Shown piece by piece: positions 24,540 through 36,117 of a stretch of DNA of 64,000 bases. Made by a program: the position numbers and the translations under genes. The DNA is taken from assembly GCF_028737215.1 (NCBI RefSeq), contig NZ_JAQZAM010000010.1, forward strand, positions 1 through 64,000, in the 5' to 3' direction. Source of the DNA: Actinomycetospora chibensis (GTDB taxonomy: Bacteria; Actinomycetota; Actinomycetes; Mycobacteriales; Pseudonocardiaceae). The notes under the pieces were generated by a model. That model searched no databases. It saw nothing but the letters and a program-made list of their open reading frames with translations, and was not told where the DNA came from. Position 1 is the stretch's first letter; each line of letters starts with the position of its first letter.

Positions 24540-25998
24540 CGGCGCCCTCCACCGCCTTCGCCGTCTCCTCGCCCAGGGCCAGGGCGGCGCCGACGTCGAC
24601 GGCCTCGGCACCCTGCTCGCGGGCCCGTTCGACGGTCTTGCGCACAGCGCCGGCCACCGCCGAGGCGACGGTGCTGTCGAAGACGCTGGGCACGATGAAC
24701 AGCGGGTTGGGCTCCGCGACGACGTCGCCGATCGCGGCCGACGCGGCGAGCAGCATGTCGTCGGTGATCCCCCGGGCCTGGGCGTCGAGCAGCCCGCGGA
24801 AGATGCCGGGGAAGGCGAGGACGTTGTTGATCTGGTTCGGGTAGTCCGACCGCCCGGTGGCGACGACGGCCGCGTGCCGTTGCGCCAGCGACGGGTCGAT
24901 CTCGGGGTCGGGGTTGGCCAGCGCGAACACGACCGCCTTGTCGGCCATCGCGGCGACGTCGGCCTCGTGGAGCAGGTTCGGGGCCGAGACCCCGATGAAG
25001 ACGTCGGCGCCGGGCATCGCGTCGCGCAGCGTCCCGGTGCGGTTCTCCCGGTTGGTCTGCCGGGCGACCCACTCCAGGCTCGGGTGCAGGCCCTCGCGGT
25101 CCGGGTGGATGATCCCGTCGACGTCCACCGCGATCAGGTCGGCGGGCGCCAGCGGCAGCAGCAGCCGGATGATCGCCGACCCGGCGGCACCGACGCCGCA
25201 GACCACGATCCGGCAGTCGTTCATCTCCTTCTCCACCACACGCAGCGCGTTGCGCAGCGCGCCGAGGACGACGACGGCGGTGCCGTGCTGGTCGTCGTGG
25301 AAGACCGGGATGTCGAGCTTGTCGCGCAGGCGCTCCTCGATCTCGAAGCAGCGCGGTGCCGCGATGTCCTCGAGGTTGATCCCGCCGTACACCGGGGCGA
25401 GGACCTCGACGGTGCGGATGATCTCCTCGGTGTCCTGGGTGTCCAGGCACACCGGCCAGGCGTCGACGCCGGCGAAGCGCTTGAACAGCGCCGCCTTGCC
25501 CTCCATCACCGGCATCGCGGCGGCCGCGCCGAGGTTGCCGAGCCCGAGCACCGCCGAGCCGTCGGTGACGACGGCGACGGTGTTGCGCTTGATGGTGAGG
25601 CTGCGGGCGTCCTCGGGGCGGCGGGCGATCGCCTGGCAGACCCGGGCGACGCCGGGGGTGTAGGCGCGGGAGAGGTCCTCGCGGGTCCGCAGACCGACCT
25701 TCGGCGTCACCTCGATCTTGCCGCCGAGGTGGATGAGGAACGTGCGGTCGGAGACGTTGCGGACCCGCACGCCGTCGAGGCCGTCGAGCGCGTCGGTGAT
25801 CTGCCCGGCGTGCTCCTCGGACAGGGCGTTGCAGCTGATGTCGATGATGATGGCGTCGGTGCGCGACTCGACGACGTCGAACGCGGTCATGACCCCGCCG
25901 ACGCGGCCGACGGCCACCGCGAGGTCGCCCGCCGCCGTGGCGCTGGCCGGCGCCTCGACGCGGGCCGTGATCGCGTACCCCGGTCCCGGGACGGTCAC
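24532..25998 (-). CDS. NAD(P)-dependent malic enzyme with N-terminal ACT-like domain
   Basis: 488 residues. Residues ~10-90 form an ACT-like regulatory domain ([19 protein letters not shown]). The malic enzyme core follows: [44 protein letters not shown] for metal/substrate, and the Rossmann motif [12 protein letters not shown]. It decarboxylates malate to pyruvate. The GTG start overlaps the nucleotidyltransferase stop by 4 nt and has AAGGGG upstream. It lies inside a molybdopterin operon, translationally linked at both ends. Confidence 0.92.
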   Translation of the reverse strand: MTVPGPGYAITARVEAPASATAAGDLAVAVGRVGGVMTAFDVVESRTDAIIIDISCNALSEEHAGQITDALDGLDGVRVRNVSDRTFLIHLGGKIEVTPKVGLRTREDLSRAYTPGVARVCQAIARRPEDARSLTIKRNTVAVVTDGSAVLGLGNLGAAAAMPVMEGKAALFKRFAGVDAWPVCLDTQDTEEIIRTVEVLAPVYGGINLEDIAAPRCFEIEERLRDKLDIPVFHDDQHGTAVVVLGALRNALRVVEKEMNDCRIVVCGVGAAGSAIIRLLLPLAPADLIAVDVDGIIHPDREGLHPSLEWVARQTNRENRTGTLRDAMPGADVFIGVSAPNLLHEADVAAMADKAVVFALANPDPEIDPSLAQRHAAVVATGRSDYPNQINNVLAFPGIFRGLLDAQARGITDDMLLAASAAIGDVVAEPNPLFIVPSVFDSTVASAVAGAVRKTVERAREQGAEAVDVGAALALGEETAKAVEGADE

Positions 25999-26606
25999 GG
26001 TGTGCCCCTTTCTGTCGTTGTCCCGCGCGCCCAGCGCGCGAGGTCCTCCGGGGTGTCGAGGTCGTCGGGCACCGCCACGTCGGAGATGTCCACCGCCACC
26101 ACGTCGTCCCGGCCGCGCAGGAAGCCCCGCGCGCCGGCGTCGCCCTCGGCCGCCGCCCGCACCTTCGCCCAGTGCGCCCGGCCGAGCAGCACCGGGTGCC
26201 CGGCGCGGCCGTCGACGGCGCCGCGCGCCAGGACGTCGGGGCCGGTCGCCCGCGCGGCCACCCGGGCCAGCGCCGCGGGGCCGATGCCCGGGGTGTCGAC
26301 GAGCGCCACGAGGACCGCGTCCGCGGCGGTGTGCTCCAGGGCGTCCAGACCGGCGCGCAGCGAGGCGGCCTGTCCCTCGGTGTCCCAGCCCGGGGCGGGC
26401 ACCCAGTGGGTCCCGGCCGGCAGCAGCTTCGCGACGTCCGGCAGGCCGGCCCCGAGCACGACGACCACCGGGTCGAGCCCGGCGTCGCGCAGCGTCCGCA
26501 CGCCGCGGGCCACCAGGGGCTCGCCGTCCAGCGCGACGGCGGCCTTGGGCCGGCCCATCCGCCGGCCGCCGCCGGCGGCGAGCAGGAGACCGGCGGCGGT
26601 ACTCAG
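25995..26606 (-). CDS. MobA/MocA-like nucleotidyltransferase
   Basis: 203 residues if started at the CTG at 26606. The NTP-transferase motif [16 protein letters not shown] is at the very N-terminus, as in MobA and MocA. Substrate site residues appear in [16 protein letters not shown] and [11 protein letters not shown]. MocA-type enzymes attach CMP to molybdopterin, as needed by xanthine/CO dehydrogenase-type enzymes, matching the XdhC set nearby. The start is uncertain: no ATG or GTG is near, and CTG overlaps the TGA of the small upstream gene, so reinitiation is plausible. Confidence 0.8.
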   Translation of the reverse strand: MSTAAGLLLAAGGGRRMGRPKAAVALDGEPLVARGVRTLRDAGLDPVVVVLGAGLPDVAKLLPAGTHWVPAPGWDTEGQAASLRAGLDALEHTAADAVLVALVDTPGIGPAALARVAARATGPDVLARGAVDGRAGHPVLLGRAHWAKVRAAAEGDAGARGFLRGRDDVVAVDISDVAVPDDLDTPEDLARWARGTTTERGTP

Positions 26607-26791
26607 CGGTTGATCTCGGTGACCGGGTGCTCGTAGCCGAGCTGGTCGGCAGGCAGCGGGAACTGCGTCTCCCCGAACGGCGACGGCGAGCCCTGGGTGG
26701 GCGCCATCAGCTCGGTGATCGGGTGGTCGCCCTCGTCCGCGGGCCACCACGGATCCTGGCGCGGGGTGGTGGTCTCGTCGTCGTCTGCCAT
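26603..26791 (-). CDS. Small conserved-context protein, unknown function
   Basis: 62 residues, acidic and Pro-rich, with a strong ribosome site (GGGAGGAG, 9 nt) before ATG 26791. It has an internal near-repeat, [11 protein letters not shown] and [10 protein letters not shown]. It sits in the position of Rv0863 of M. tuberculosis (between moaC2 and Rv0862c), so it is probably a member of that small family. No domain is recognisable. Its stop overlaps the nucleotidyltransferase start. Confidence 0.7.
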   Translation of the reverse strand: MADDDETTTPRQDPWWPADEGDHPITELMAPTQGSPSPFGETQFPLPADQLGYEHPVTEINR

Positions 26792-26902
26792 GGCCGCTGG
26801 CTCCTCCCGCCGTCTCGCACACGCACCCGCCGGGGCGGCGGGGCTCCAGTCTGCCGCACCTCGGGAGTGCGCGCGCCGGAGCCCGACTACCGTGGGGAGG
26901 CG

Positions 26903-29278
26903 ATGTCCGGCCGGACCCTGCTCGATCACCTGCGCGCCCAGGACGACGACACCCTGGGCGCGTTGTTGCGCGCGCGTCCGGACCTGGCCCTGCCCGCCCC
27001 CGCCGACACCGGCGTGGTGGCCACGCGCGCGAGCGTGCGGATGTCGGTGGGACGGGCCTGCGAGGACCTCGACGCGTTCACGCTCCAGGTGGTCGACGCG
27101 CTGCTGGTGGTGCGCGCCGACGAGATGTCCGCCGCCATCGGTGACGTGCTCGCCCTCCTCGGCCCCGACCGCGCCGACGCCGGCCGGACCGCGCTCGCCG
27201 ACCTCGAGCGCCGGGCGCTGGCCTGGTCCGACGGCGCCACCGTGCCGCCGGAGCTGGCGCGCGCGGACCCGTCGGCCACCGCGGGCGTGCGCGCCGTCCC
27301 CGCGCTGCGCGACGTCTCGGTGCGCTATCCCGGCGGCCTCGGGCGGCCGGCGCCGGAGTTCTCGGCGATCGCCACCGCCGACGACCCGGCCGAGATCGTC
27401 GAGGCCCTGCCCGCCGACGAGCGCCGGGTGGTCGACGCGCTGGCCGCCGACGGCCCCATCGGCCGCAGCCGAGCCCAGGGTCCCGGTTCAGGGGAGCACG
27501 CCGATCGGGGGCCGGTGGGCCGGCTGCTCGCGGCCGGCATCCTCGTGCGCGTCGACCTCGAGACCGTGGAGCTCACCCGCGAGGCGGCCCTCGCGGTGCG
27601 CGGCGACCGCCCGCTCGGCGACGTCGCGGTCACCGACCCCATGCCCCCGCCCCGCCACCGCGACCCGGCCGACGTCGACGCCACCGCCGCCGGCGAGATC
27701 CTCGAGGTCACCCGGCGCGCGGAGGCCGTGCTCACCGCGTGGTCGGCGAGCCCGCCGGCGGTGTTGCGCTCCGGCGGGCTCGGTGTGCGCGACATGCGCC
27801 GGGTGGCCCGCGACCTCGGTCTCACCGAGCAGGACGCGGCCCTGCTGGTCGAGGTCCTCGCCGGCGCGGGGCTCGTCGCGGTCTCCGAGGGGAACGACCC
27901 CGCGTGGACACCCACCAGCGCCGTCGACCGCTGGCTCGCCGCCGGCCCCGACGTGCGCTGGGTGACGCTGGCGCGCGGGTGGCTCGACACGCCCCGCGCG
28001 CCGTCGCTGGTGGGCGCCCGCGACGTGGGCGACAAGCTCATCGGCCCGCTCTCCGACGAGGCGCGCCGGCCCTGGGCGCCCGCGCTGCGCCGCCGGGTGC
28101 TCGACCGGCTCTGCGAGTTCGACGACGGCGACGGTCCCCCGAGCGCCGACGACCTCGTCGCGTCCCTCGCGTGGCGCGCCCCGCGCAAGGGTGGCCGGCA
28201 GCGCGACGAGATGGCGCGCACGGTGCTGCGCGAGGCGACGACGCTCGGGCTCGTCGCCCACGACACGGTCACCTCCGCCACCCGCGAGCTGCTCGTCGTC
28301 GCCCGCAGCCCCGGCGACGACCCCGACGGCGCCGCGGCGGCCGCGCTGCGCCGTGCCCTGCCCGAGCCCATCGACCGCGTGCTCCTGCAGGCCGACCTCA
28401 CCGCCGTCGCCCCGGGCCGCCTCGAGCCCGAGCTCGCCGCGGCGCTCGACCGCGTCGCCGACGTCGAGTCCGCGGGGAGCGCGACGGTCTACCGGATCAG
28501 CGAGGGCTCGGTGCGCCGCGCGCTCGACCTGGGGCAGACGGCCGCGGACCTGCACGAGCTGTTCCGCACCCGCTCGGCCACGCCCGTTCCCCAGGGGCTC
28601 ACCTACCTCGTCGACGACGTGGCCCGCCGCCACGGACGCCTGCGCGGCGGGGCGGCGGCCTCGTTCCTGCGCTCCGAGGACGAGGCGCTGATCGCCGAGG
28701 TGATGGTCCACCCCGAGGCCGAGCGCCTCGAGCTGCGGCGCATCGCCCCCACCGTCCTGATCAGCACCCAGCCGCTGGTCGAGGTGCTCGAGGCCCTGCG
28801 CGCCGCCGGGCTCTCCCCCGTCGCCGAGGACGACGTCGGCGGTGTGCTCGACCTGCGCCCCAAGGGCCGGCGCACCGCCGCGCGGCGTCCCGAGCGCGCG
28901 GTCGGCACCGCGCCGACGCTCTCCGACGACCAGATCACCGCCCTCGTCGCCCAGCTCCGCGCCGGCGACCGCGCCGCGAGCGCCGCCCGGGGCCGCGGGG
29001 CGACGGGGAACCCGACGCGCTCGGCGACGACCTCGGCCACCGTCGCGGTCCTCGCCGAGGCGGCGCGCTCCGGGCGCAGCGTGTGGATCGGCTACGTCGA
29101 CGCCCACGGCACGGCGTCCCAGCGCGTCGTGCGCCCCCTGCGTGTCGGCGGCGGGGTGCTCGAGGGCATCGAGGACACCGACGAGGACGGCGAGACCAAC
29201 GGCGACGTGATCGGCCGGTCGCCCCTGTCCTTCGCCCTGCACCGCATCACCTCGGTCAGCGTCCTCGCCGACCGCTAG
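26903..29278 (+). CDS. Helicase-associated (XPB/Ssl2-like) domain protein with WYL-like C-terminus
   Basis: 791 residues. Winged-helix-rich, non-ATPase protein, similar in layout to mycobacterial Rv0862c, which carries the 'helicase conserved C-terminal' (Helicase_C_3) domain. I see the Helicase_C_3-type region around 470-650 ([42 protein letters not shown]) and a WYL-like end ([22 protein letters not shown]). Function is unknown; a partner of the XPB helicase is inferred from the neighbourhood in related genomes. ATG with GGGGAGG 4 nt upstream. It is divergent from the small protein gene. Confidence 0.85.
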   Translation: MSGRTLLDHLRAQDDDTLGALLRARPDLALPAPADTGVVATRASVRMSVGRACEDLDAFTLQVVDALLVVRADEMSAAIGDVLALLGPDRADAGRTALADLERRALAWSDGATVPPELARADPSATAGVRAVPALRDVSVRYPGGLGRPAPEFSAIATADDPAEIVEALPADERRVVDALAADGPIGRSRAQGPGSGEHADRGPVGRLLAAGILVRVDLETVELTREAALAVRGDRPLGDVAVTDPMPPPRHRDPADVDATAAGEILEVTRRAEAVLTAWSASPPAVLRSGGLGVRDMRRVARDLGLTEQDAALLVEVLAGAGLVAVSEGNDPAWTPTSAVDRWLAAGPDVRWVTLARGWLDTPRAPSLVGARDVGDKLIGPLSDEARRPWAPALRRRVLDRLCEFDDGDGPPSADDLVASLAWRAPRKGGRQRDEMARTVLREATTLGLVAHDTVTSATRELLVVARSPGDDPDGAAAAALRRALPEPIDRVLLQADLTAVAPGRLEPELAAALDRVADVESAGSATVYRISEGSVRRALDLGQTAADLHELFRTRSATPVPQGLTYLVDDVARRHGRLRGGAAASFLRSEDEALIAEVMVHPEAERLELRRIAPTVLISTQPLVEVLEALRAAGLSPVAEDDVGGVLDLRPKGRRTAARRPERAVGTAPTLSDDQITALVAQLRAGDRAASAARGRGATGNPTRSATTSATVAVLAEAARSGRSVWIGYVDAHGTASQRVVRPLRVGGGVLEGIEDTDEDGETNGDVIGRSPLSFALHRITSVSVLADR

Positions 29279-29498
29279 GTCCCGGTCTGTCGGCGCGAAC
29301 GCCCTATCGGCGTGCTCCCCCGATTCGCTGCTTCTGCTCGCGCACAGTCCCCGTGGATCGGGACGGGCACCGCCGTGGTGTCGGACGAGGGGCACGTTCA
29401 GCACGCGCGACGGCCTGATGATCATGCGCAACGTGCCCGTCGTGACGGGAACCCCGAGCCGGAGGGGGACCACCGCCGACGGCGGGCGCCTGGCGGGA

Positions 29499-30101
29499 TC
29501 AGGCGCGGGCGCCGACCGCCCAGACCTGCATGGCGTGCTCGACCAGCGAGATGAGCGCCTGCTTGGTCGACTCCCGGTCGCGGGCGTCGACGGTCAGGAT
29601 CGGCACGGACGGGTCGATGGCCAGGGCCTCGCGGACGTCCTCGAGGTCGTGGCGGAGCATCCCGTCGAAGAGGTTGACGCCGAGCACGTAGGGCAGGCGC
29701 CGGTCCTCGAAGAAGTCGACCGCGGCGAAGCAGTCGGCGAGCCGGCGGGTGTCGGCGAGCACCACGGCGCCGATGGCGCCGCGCACGAGGTCGTCCCACA
29801 TGAACCAGAACCGGTCCTGCCCGGGCGTGCCGAACAGGTAGAGGATCAGGTCGGAGTCCAGGGAGACGCGACCGAAGTCCATGGCGACCGTGGTGGTGCG
29901 CTTGTTCGGCACCGCCGAGAGGTCGTCGACGCCGGCGCTCGCGTCGGTCATCACGGCCTCGGTGGTCAGCGGGTCGATCTCGGAGACCGAGCCCACGAAC
30001 GTCGTCTTGCCGACCCCGAATCCCCCCGCCACGACGATCTTGGCCGAGGTGGTGGTCGGGACGGGGTCGGCGACCGCTGCGTCAGAGCCGTCGAAGTCCA
30101 C
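29499..30101 (-). CDS. Conservon small GTPase (CvnD-like)
   Basis: 200 residues. Walker A is VAGGFGVGKTTFVGS, the G3-like motif is FGTPGQDRFWFMW. These MglA-like GTPases are the output of roadblock/sensor kinase conservons, which influence development and secondary metabolism in Streptomyces. GTG start overlaps the DUF742 gene by 20 nt. It is the last gene of the four-gene unit. Confidence 0.9.
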   Translation of the reverse strand: MDFDGSDAAVADPVPTTTSAKIVVAGGFGVGKTTFVGSVSEIDPLTTEAVMTDASAGVDDLSAVPNKRTTTVAMDFGRVSLDSDLILYLFGTPGQDRFWFMWDDLVRGAIGAVVLADTRRLADCFAAVDFFEDRRLPYVLGVNLFDGMLRHDLEDVREALAIDPSVPILTVDARDRESTKQALISLVEHAMQVWAVGARA

Positions 30102-30771
30102 TCAACACCCTCTCCATCAACGCCATGTCCGGGACGTCGCCCGAGGTCGAGGCGGTCTGGTGCACCACGACGGTGCCCTGCGAAGCCATGTCGCCGATGA
30201 GGACCCGGGCGACGCCCAGCGGCAGCGTCAGCAACGCCGCCACCTCCGCCACCGATCGGGGCTCGCGACACAGCTCGGCCACGGCACGGTGCTCGTACTG
30301 GGGGATCCGCGAGGTGTCGCGGCCCGCGTTGCCGATCGAGACCAGGGTCTCGATGGCCAGGTCGTAGACCGGGCGGGTCCGCCCGCCGGTCCAGGCGTAG
30401 GGGCGCACGATCGCGACATCGTCGGCGCGCTCGTCCGGCGGCTCGGGCTCCGGGAGCTCGTGCCGCGGCACGCCGCCCGGGCTCGGGACGCCGTAGGGCG
30501 CGGTCGCCGGCTCGCCCTCGGCGAGGGCGTGCGCGCCGTCGGGCTCGCCGCTCCCGTAGAGGTAGCCGTCCGCGGCGACGGTGCCGGGCGTGGTCTCGGA
30601 GGAGACGTCGTCGGACCCGTCGGACCCGTCGGACCCGTCCGGGACGTCCGACGGCTCGTCGCGGCGACGCCGGAACAGCCCCCGCCGCTCGCCGCGCGAC
30701 CCCTTCGGCCGCGGCGGTCCGCTGATCCCGTTGAGGACGTCGGCGAAGGACTCGCCGGGGTCATCGCTCAC
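30082..30771 (-). CDS. DUF742 protein (CvnC-like)
   Basis: 229 residues. The N-terminal ~120 residues are charged and disordered (repeats of [11 protein letters not shown]). The conserved DUF742 part begins at VRPYAWTGGRTRP and has a winged-helix-like segment (YEHRAVAELCREPRSVAEVAALLTLPLGVARVLIGDM). Partner of the roadblock and GTPase proteins. The extended N-terminus is longer than the ~120-residue family norm. Confidence 0.9.
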   Translation of the reverse strand: MSDDPGESFADVLNGISGPPRPKGSRGERRGLFRRRRDEPSDVPDGSDGSDGSDDVSSETTPGTVAADGYLYGSGEPDGAHALAEGEPATAPYGVPSPGGVPRHELPEPEPPDERADDVAIVRPYAWTGGRTRPVYDLAIETLVSIGNAGRDTSRIPQYEHRAVAELCREPRSVAEVAALLTLPLGVARVLIGDMASQGTVVVHQTASTSGDVPDMALMERVLSGLRRL

Positions 30772-30794
30772 GGGTCGTCACCCCCTCGACGCGC

Positions 30795-31217
30795 TCATCG
30801 CACCGCCGACCCCTGAAGCTCGGCACGGAGCTCGGGGGTCAGCAGCTGGCCGACCCGGTCGACCAGCAACGTCATCTCGTACCCCACCAGGCCGATGTCG
30901 CAGTTCGGGGCGGCCAGGGTGGCCAGGCACGAGCCGTCGCTGATCGACATGAGCAGCACGATCCCGCGCTCCATCTCGACCACCGTCTGCACGACATCGC
31001 CCGCCTCGAAGCACCGCGCGGCGCCCTGCGTGAGGCTGATCAGCCCCGACGCGACGGCCGCCAGCTGGTCCGCACGATCGCGCGGCAGCCGGCTGGACCC
31101 CGTGAGCAGCAGCCCGTCGGCGGACACCACGACCGCGTGCGCCACCCCGGGCACCCGCTCGGCGAAGTTCGAGACCAACCAGCCGAACCGGCTCGGCTGC
31201 GACTGGGCTCCCGTCAC
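30795..31217 (-). CDS. Roadblock/LC7 domain protein (CvnB-like)
   Basis: 140 residues, the usual size. The Roadblock fold is recognised by [41 protein letters not shown] and the end [21 protein letters not shown]. It probably acts as a GTPase-activating partner. GTG 31217 with GGAGGAG; 4-nt overlap with the sensor kinase. Confidence 0.92.
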   Translation of the reverse strand: MTGAQSQPSRFGWLVSNFAERVPGVAHAVVVSADGLLLTGSSRLPRDRADQLAAVASGLISLTQGAARCFEAGDVVQTVVEMERGIVLLMSISDGSCLATLAAPNCDIGLVGYEMTLLVDRVGQLLTPELRAELQGSAVR

Positions 31218-34200
31218 TGCTCCTCCTCATCCCCGGAACGCGCGTCGCGCTCCGCTCCGGTGTCGGCCGGTCGGGCCTGACGGCTGGTGCGCCCGTCGGC
31301 CACGCCTCGTTGGTAGCTCGCGAGACGCCCACGGATCGCGTCAGCGCTGCGCCGTGGTCCGGCGGCGGCTCCGTCCGGGGCTCCGCCGGGTGCGGCGGCG
31401 CCGCCGGAGCGGGCGGCACCGGGCACGAGCTGTGCCCGGGGACGCCGCTTGGGCAGGCCCGCCTCGGTGGTGCCGCCGGCGCTGACGCCGGCGTCGAGGG
31501 CGTCCGCGGTGGCCGCGGCCGCCCGCCAGCCCTCGTCGCCCGAGCTCGAGGCCCACTCGGCCTCGTCCGGTCCCGCCGACGGCGGCGCCTCCCGGAACCA
31601 GGCGGACGCGACCTCGTCGTAGATCGGCGTGCGCTCCCGCTGCGGCGCACCGGGGCGGCCCGGGGGGCTCCCGGGCGTCGCGCGCCCGGGGGCTGCGCCG
31701 CCGTTGCGGGTGCGGCCCTCGCCATCCGCAGGTGGCGGTGCGTCGAAGAGCCGTGCGCCGTCGCCCGCCCCGGTGGCTGACCCGTTCGCACCGGCCGGGA
31801 CCTGTGGCGGCCGGGACGACCGCTGCGGCAGGGCGCCCGGCGCCGACGGACCGGACGGGGCCGGCGGTCCGGACGGCCGCTGCGGCAGCCCACCCACCGC
31901 GGGCGCGCCGTTCGGCGCGGGCGGACCGGCGGGACGTCGGGGCAGCCCACCCGGGGAGGGCGGCGGTCCGGCCGACGCGTCCGGCGTCTCCGGCTCGGCC
32001 GCCGCGATCTCGTCGGGCGCCCCGGCGGCCGGGGTTCCGACGGCCGGGGGCTCCTCGGTCGTCTCCTGCTGCTCGGCGGGGACGTCGTCGCCCTCGGCCG
32101 CCGACCCCGTGCGTCGCGGACGCAGACGGGGCGCCATGCCGGGGGCGAACGGCACGCCGCTGGGCGACAGGCGGCGACCCGCCGGGCGAGCGGGACGGGC
32201 GTCCTCGGACTCCCCCGGTTCCGCGGAGGGGTCCGAGGAGGCCATCGGGTCCTCGCCGGCGGGCTCGGCGTCGGCGTCACGCGCCGGTACCTCGACGGCC
32301 TGCTCGGGCTCGGCCTCCGGGGCCGGGCCGGCGGGCGTCGCCGTCGTCGCGCCGGCCGGGCTCTCGGCCGGGCTCTCGGCGGCTTCGGCCTGCGGCTGGG
32401 GCCGCACGACCCGGGGGCGCAGCGGGAAGGTCCCGCGACGCGACGGGAGTGGCGCGGCCTGCGGGGTCTCGCTCGGCGCGGCGGCGACCTCGGCCTCGGG
32501 CGACTCCTCGACCCGCTCGTCGGCCGGGGTGTCGACCGGGCTCTCGACCGACCCCTCGGCCGGCGTCTCGACCTCGTTCTCGACGTCGTCCACGACCTCG
32601 GCCGGCGCCTCGTCGGACTCGGCCGGACCCGGTCCGGGCGGCGGCACGACGGGCGCGCCGTTCCACATCGGCGGGCCGGCGGCGGCGGGCCGTCCGGCAC
32701 CGGCGGACGGCGGTCCCCAGCCCGGGCCGGCCGGCCCGCGGCCGGGCGGGGCGCCGGGGCCGCGCCAGCCGGGGGGCGGTCCGCCGCGCGGGGCGTCGGG
32801 AGGTCCGGGGGGACCCCAGCCGGGTCCGGCCGGTCCACCCGGACCGGGGCGCGCAGGCATCGGGCCGGGCGCCTGACCGGGCGCCTGACCGGGCGCGAGC
32901 CCGGTGGGACGCAGGACGTGCCGGCCCGCGTCCGCCTCGTCGGGGTCGTGCGCCTCGCCGCCGGAGCCGTCGGAGCCGTCCGAGCCGTTCGCCTCGACGA
33001 CCTCGTCGGCCCCGGGGGCCTCCGCGTCGGGAGCGACGTCCTCGTCGGCGTCCTCGGGACGGCGGCTGCGACGCCGGGCGGCGGCCGCACCGATGAGGGC
33101 GGCGGCCCCACCGGCGGCCGCACCACCGACCAGGCCGTGGCGACCCCGCTCGTCCTGCGAGGCGGCGCCGTCGGCGGCCGTGTCCTCGGCGGGCGTCTCG
33201 GGGGTCTCGGGCTCCTCGGCCGGGGCGCGGCCGGCAGGCTCGCGCGGCGGCTCGGAGGGCGCCGGCCCGGGACGTCCCGGGCCGGTCGGTCCCCCCGGAC
33301 GCCCGGGACCGGCGGGGCCCGCGGGCCCCGGCACCGACCCATGGGTGCCGTTCGTACCGTGGCCGTGGGAGCCGTTCGAGCCGTGGGAGCCGTTGGTGCC
33401 CGGCACCCCGTTCGCCGGCCCGCGCCGCGGCAGCATCGACCGGCGCTCGCGTCCGCTACCGGGACGGGCACCGTCCCCGCCACCCTGCTCGGGGTCGACG
33501 CCGGGCGCGAAGAACGACCCGGGCGCTCCGCCACCCTGGCGCTGGCCGCGCTGCGGGAGCCCGGAGGCGCCACCGCGGGCCTGGTCCGGCACGGCCGTCG
33601 AGGCCCCTGCGGGCGCCCCGGCCGTGACCGCGGGGGTCGCCGCGCCCTCGGGCGCGACGGCGAGCACCGCGGACGCGGGCACCAGGGCGGTGGCGGCGAC
33701 GCCGCCGTCCTCGCGGTTGCGCAGCGAGACGGTGATGCCGTGGCGGGTGGCCAGGCGCCCGACCACGAACAGGCCCATGCGCCGCGAGGCGGACACGTCC
33801 ACGGTCGGCGGCGAGTCGAGCCGCACGTTGGCGTCGTGCAGGTCCTCCTCGCTCATGCCGACACCGGAGTCGATGATCTCCACGAGCAGGGAGCCGTCGC
33901 CGTTCTGCGTCGCCTGCACCCGCACGCGGGTGTCCGGGGCGGAGAACGTGGTGGCGTTCTCGAGCAGCTCGGCGACGAGGTGCACGACGTCGCTCGCCGT
34001 GCGGCCCAGCAGCTGGGCCGAGGGCGGCGGCGCGAGGTCGATGCGCTGGTACTGCTCCACCTCCGACGCCGCGGCGCGCAGCACGTCGACCAGCGGCACC
34101 GGGCGGCTGCCCCGGCGGGAGAGGTCGGTGCCCGAGAGCACCAGCAGGTTCTCCGAGTTGCGGCGCATGCGCGTCGCGAGGTGGTCGAGCTGGAAGAGGT

Positions 34201-35641
34201 TGGAGAGCGCCTCCGGGTCCTCCTCGGAGTTCTCCAGCTGCTCGATGAGACGCAGCTGGCGCTCGACGAGCGCCTGGGAGCGCCGCGACAGGTTCACGAA
34301 GATCGAGTTGAACGCCGACCGCAGGCCCGCCTGCTCGGCGGCGAGGCGGACGGCCTGCTCGTGCACCTGGTCGAAGGCGCGGGCGACCTGGCCGATCTCC
34401 TCGCGCGTCGTGATCGGCGTCGGGACGATCGTGGTGTCCGGCGCCTCGCCCTCGCGCAGGCTGCGGACGGCCTGGGGCAGGCGCCGCTCGGCGACGTCGA
34501 GCGCGCTGCGGCGCAGCAGGCGCAGCGGGCGCAGCAGCGAGCGGGTGACGAAGAAGACCACCGCCGCGCCGGCCATCAGGGCCAGCAGCAGGATCACCGA
34601 CGCGACGCCCGCGCCGTTGCGGGCGGCCTGCTGCAGGGCGCCGGCCTGCTCCTGGAGCTGGCCACGCAGCTGCTCGGAGGTCGCGGCGTCCCGGTCCTCG
34701 ACGGCCGACGACGCGCGCTCCCAGTCGGGGCCCGAGACCTGCAGCGGGAGCCCCGCGGCGCCGCGGCCGAGGACGACCTGGGCGAGCAGGTCGCGGTTGT
34801 CGACGTCCGGGCCCACGACGGCGTCGGCCAGCCCGGCGTTGTCGGTGCCGACCGCCGAGCGGAAGTCGTCGACGGCGATCGAGCGGCGCAGCGTGGCGTT
34901 GCGCGCCTGGTCGATCGACGGGGCGTCGATGCGGCCCGCGGCGATACCGGCGGCGACGACGGCCTGGACGTAGGCGTCCTCCTCGCGGACCACCGACAGC
35001 GAGTAGAGACCGGAGGAGAGCCCGGCGACGCTCGGGTCGGCGGCCTCCCGGGACAGCGACCGGTCGAAGACCTCGAGGTTGTCGACGACCTCCGTGTACC
35101 GGGCGATCGCACCCGCGGCGTCCACCCGGCCGTCGATGACGTCGTCGCGCAGGCGGTCGAGCTGGTCGAGCTCGGCGTCGGCCTGGTCGAACGACGTGCG
35201 GGTCTGCTGGTCGAGCGAGTCGGCCAGCCCGGAGGAACGCCGCAGCTCGGAGACCGCGCCGCGGGTGGCGCCGATGCGCTCCTCGACCGGGCCGGAACCA
35301 CCGGCGCGCCCCGCGGCCACGTAGACCGCCGCGGCGGAGCGCTCGTCGGCGAGGCTGCCCATCACCCGTGCCGTGCCGTCCTCGAGCGCCACGGCCTGCT
35401 GGACGCCGTCGAACTCGGCGGCGTCCCGGGTCTGCTCCACGATCCGCAGGACGCCGAGGGTCAGCACGAAGAGCGTCGGCACCAGCAGGACCGCGGTGAG
35501 CTTGACCGGCAGGCTCCAGTTGCGCAGCGCCAGGCGCTCCGTCCAGTCACCGCCGTCGGGGCCGTCCGGACCGGGACGGCCGTCGCGCGGGTCGTGGTAC
35601 CGGACGGAGGCCCGATCCGGGCTTCGCTCGGGGGTGGTCAC
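31214..35641 (-). CDS. Giant NIT-type sensor kinase of the conservon (CvnA-like), with ~800-residue Pro-rich tail
   Basis: 1475 residues. TM1 is about 41-66 ([21 protein letters not shown]); the extracellular nitrate/nitrite-sensing-like domain runs to ~335; TM2 is about 342-368 ([18 protein letters not shown]). A HAMP-like linker, a helical segment with [20 protein letters not shown] (about 487), and an HATPase with N box [14 protein letters not shown] (about 555) follow. The whole C-terminal half is Pro/Gly/Ala-rich, with no folded domain seen. Family kinases commonly have such tails, but here it is unusually long. GTG 35641 with GGGAGGA 8 nt upstream; an open frame continues to 35773 but looks non-coding. 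First gene of the conservon. Confidence 0.9.
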   Translation of the reverse strand: MTTPERSPDRASVRYHDPRDGRPGPDGPDGGDWTERLALRNWSLPVKLTAVLLVPTLFVLTLGVLRIVEQTRDAAEFDGVQQAVALEDGTARVMGSLADERSAAAVYVAAGRAGGSGPVEERIGATRGAVSELRRSSGLADSLDQQTRTSFDQADAELDQLDRLRDDVIDGRVDAAGAIARYTEVVDNLEVFDRSLSREAADPSVAGLSSGLYSLSVVREEDAYVQAVVAAGIAAGRIDAPSIDQARNATLRRSIAVDDFRSAVGTDNAGLADAVVGPDVDNRDLLAQVVLGRGAAGLPLQVSGPDWERASSAVEDRDAATSEQLRGQLQEQAGALQQAARNGAGVASVILLLALMAGAAVVFFVTRSLLRPLRLLRRSALDVAERRLPQAVRSLREGEAPDTTIVPTPITTREEIGQVARAFDQVHEQAVRLAAEQAGLRSAFNSIFVNLSRRSQALVERQLRLIEQLENSEEDPEALSNLFQLDHLATRMRRNSENLLVLSGTDLSRRGSRPVPLVDVLRAAASEVEQYQRIDLAPPPSAQLLGRTASDVVHLVAELLENATTFSAPDTRVRVQATQNGDGSLLVEIIDSGVGMSEEDLHDANVRLDSPPTVDVSASRRMGLFVVGRLATRHGITVSLRNREDGGVAATALVPASAVLAVAPEGAATPAVTAGAPAGASTAVPDQARGGASGLPQRGQRQGGGAPGSFFAPGVDPEQGGGDGARPGSGRERRSMLPRRGPANGVPGTNGSHGSNGSHGHGTNGTHGSVPGPAGPAGPGRPGGPTGPGRPGPAPSEPPREPAGRAPAEEPETPETPAEDTAADGAASQDERGRHGLVGGAAAGGAAALIGAAAARRRSRRPEDADEDVAPDAEAPGADEVVEANGSDGSDGSGGEAHDPDEADAGRHVLRPTGLAPGQAPGQAPGPMPARPGPGGPAGPGWGPPGPPDAPRGGPPPGWRGPGAPPGRGPAGPGWGPPSAGAGRPAAAGPPMWNGAPVVPPPGPGPAESDEAPAEVVDDVENEVETPAEGSVESPVDTPADERVEESPEAEVAAAPSETPQAAPLPSRRGTFPLRPRVVRPQPQAEAAESPAESPAGATTATPAGPAPEAEPEQAVEVPARDADAEPAGEDPMASSDPSAEPGESEDARPARPAGRRLSPSGVPFAPGMAPRLRPRRTGSAAEGDDVPAEQQETTEEPPAVGTPAAGAPDEIAAAEPETPDASAGPPPSPGGLPRRPAGPPAPNGAPAVGGLPQRPSGPPAPSGPSAPGALPQRSSRPPQVPAGANGSATGAGDGARLFDAPPPADGEGRTRNGGAAPGRATPGSPPGRPGAPQRERTPIYDEVASAWFREAPPSAGPDEAEWASSSGDEGWRAAAATADALDAGVSAGGTTEAGLPKRRPRAQLVPGAARSGGAAAPGGAPDGAAAGPRRSADAIRGRLASYQRGVADGRTSRQARPADTGAERDARSGDEEEQ

Positions 35642-36117
35642 GGACGGGTCCTCCCGGTTCCTCCGGTCGGTCGGACTTCGCCCGACCCTCCCCCACGCCG
35701 AAGGCCTGCCTGGTCCACGCTCGGTGACCAGCGATGGGCTACAGTCGCTGCCGTCCGAATCGAGCGGTGGCACACGGGTGACTCCGCGACGTCACGCGGG
35801 CGCACGTCGGTGCGACGGTCGGAGAACGAGGCGAGCGGGCGCATCAGGGTGGTCAGGCGTCCAGGGCGGTCGGCGCGAGAACCGTGGAACGGTTCTCGCT
35901 GGTGACGGGCCCCGGCGCTGCGCCGTGAGCCCATCGGGGCGGGTGGTCACTCCTCGAGGGCGGGGTCGAGCGCGCTCACTGTATCCGTCGTGCCCCAGGG
36001 AATGACCGGGCGTGTCCGTGCGCTCCCCGAGCGGCGTCCCAGCTCCGCCCGACGGTGTGTCGTACCGGCGGGGACAATGGGACGGACCACCCGTCGATGT
36101 GCCCGGAGGTCGAGAGG
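35642..36117. other. 476-bp intergenic region between divergent conservon and XPB genes
   Basis: It contains a perfect inverted repeat (35875-35899), a TACAGT box at about 35740, and GACAAT shortly before the XPB start. The XPB promoter and the conservon promoter both lie here, but neither could be placed firmly. No gene seen. Confidence 0.5.
35875..35899. promoter_or_regulatory. Perfect inverted repeat, possible operator
   Basis: GCGAGAACCG-tggaa-CGGTTCTCGC, 10-bp arms around a 5-nt centre. Its middle position between divergent genes favours an operator over a terminator. The tract lacks a T-run. Confidence 0.5.

Noticed and set aside
25718..26902. N-terminal extension of the helicase-associated gene
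   Set aside because: The open frame runs far upstream over the malic enzyme and transferase genes on the other strand; ATG 26903 has a strong ribosome site and is where family sequence begins.
32918..35905. A ~995-codon open frame opposite the conservon kinase
   Set aside because: Antisense shadow of a high-GC gene: the kinase frame has membrane, HAMP and ATPase motifs; the antisense has none.
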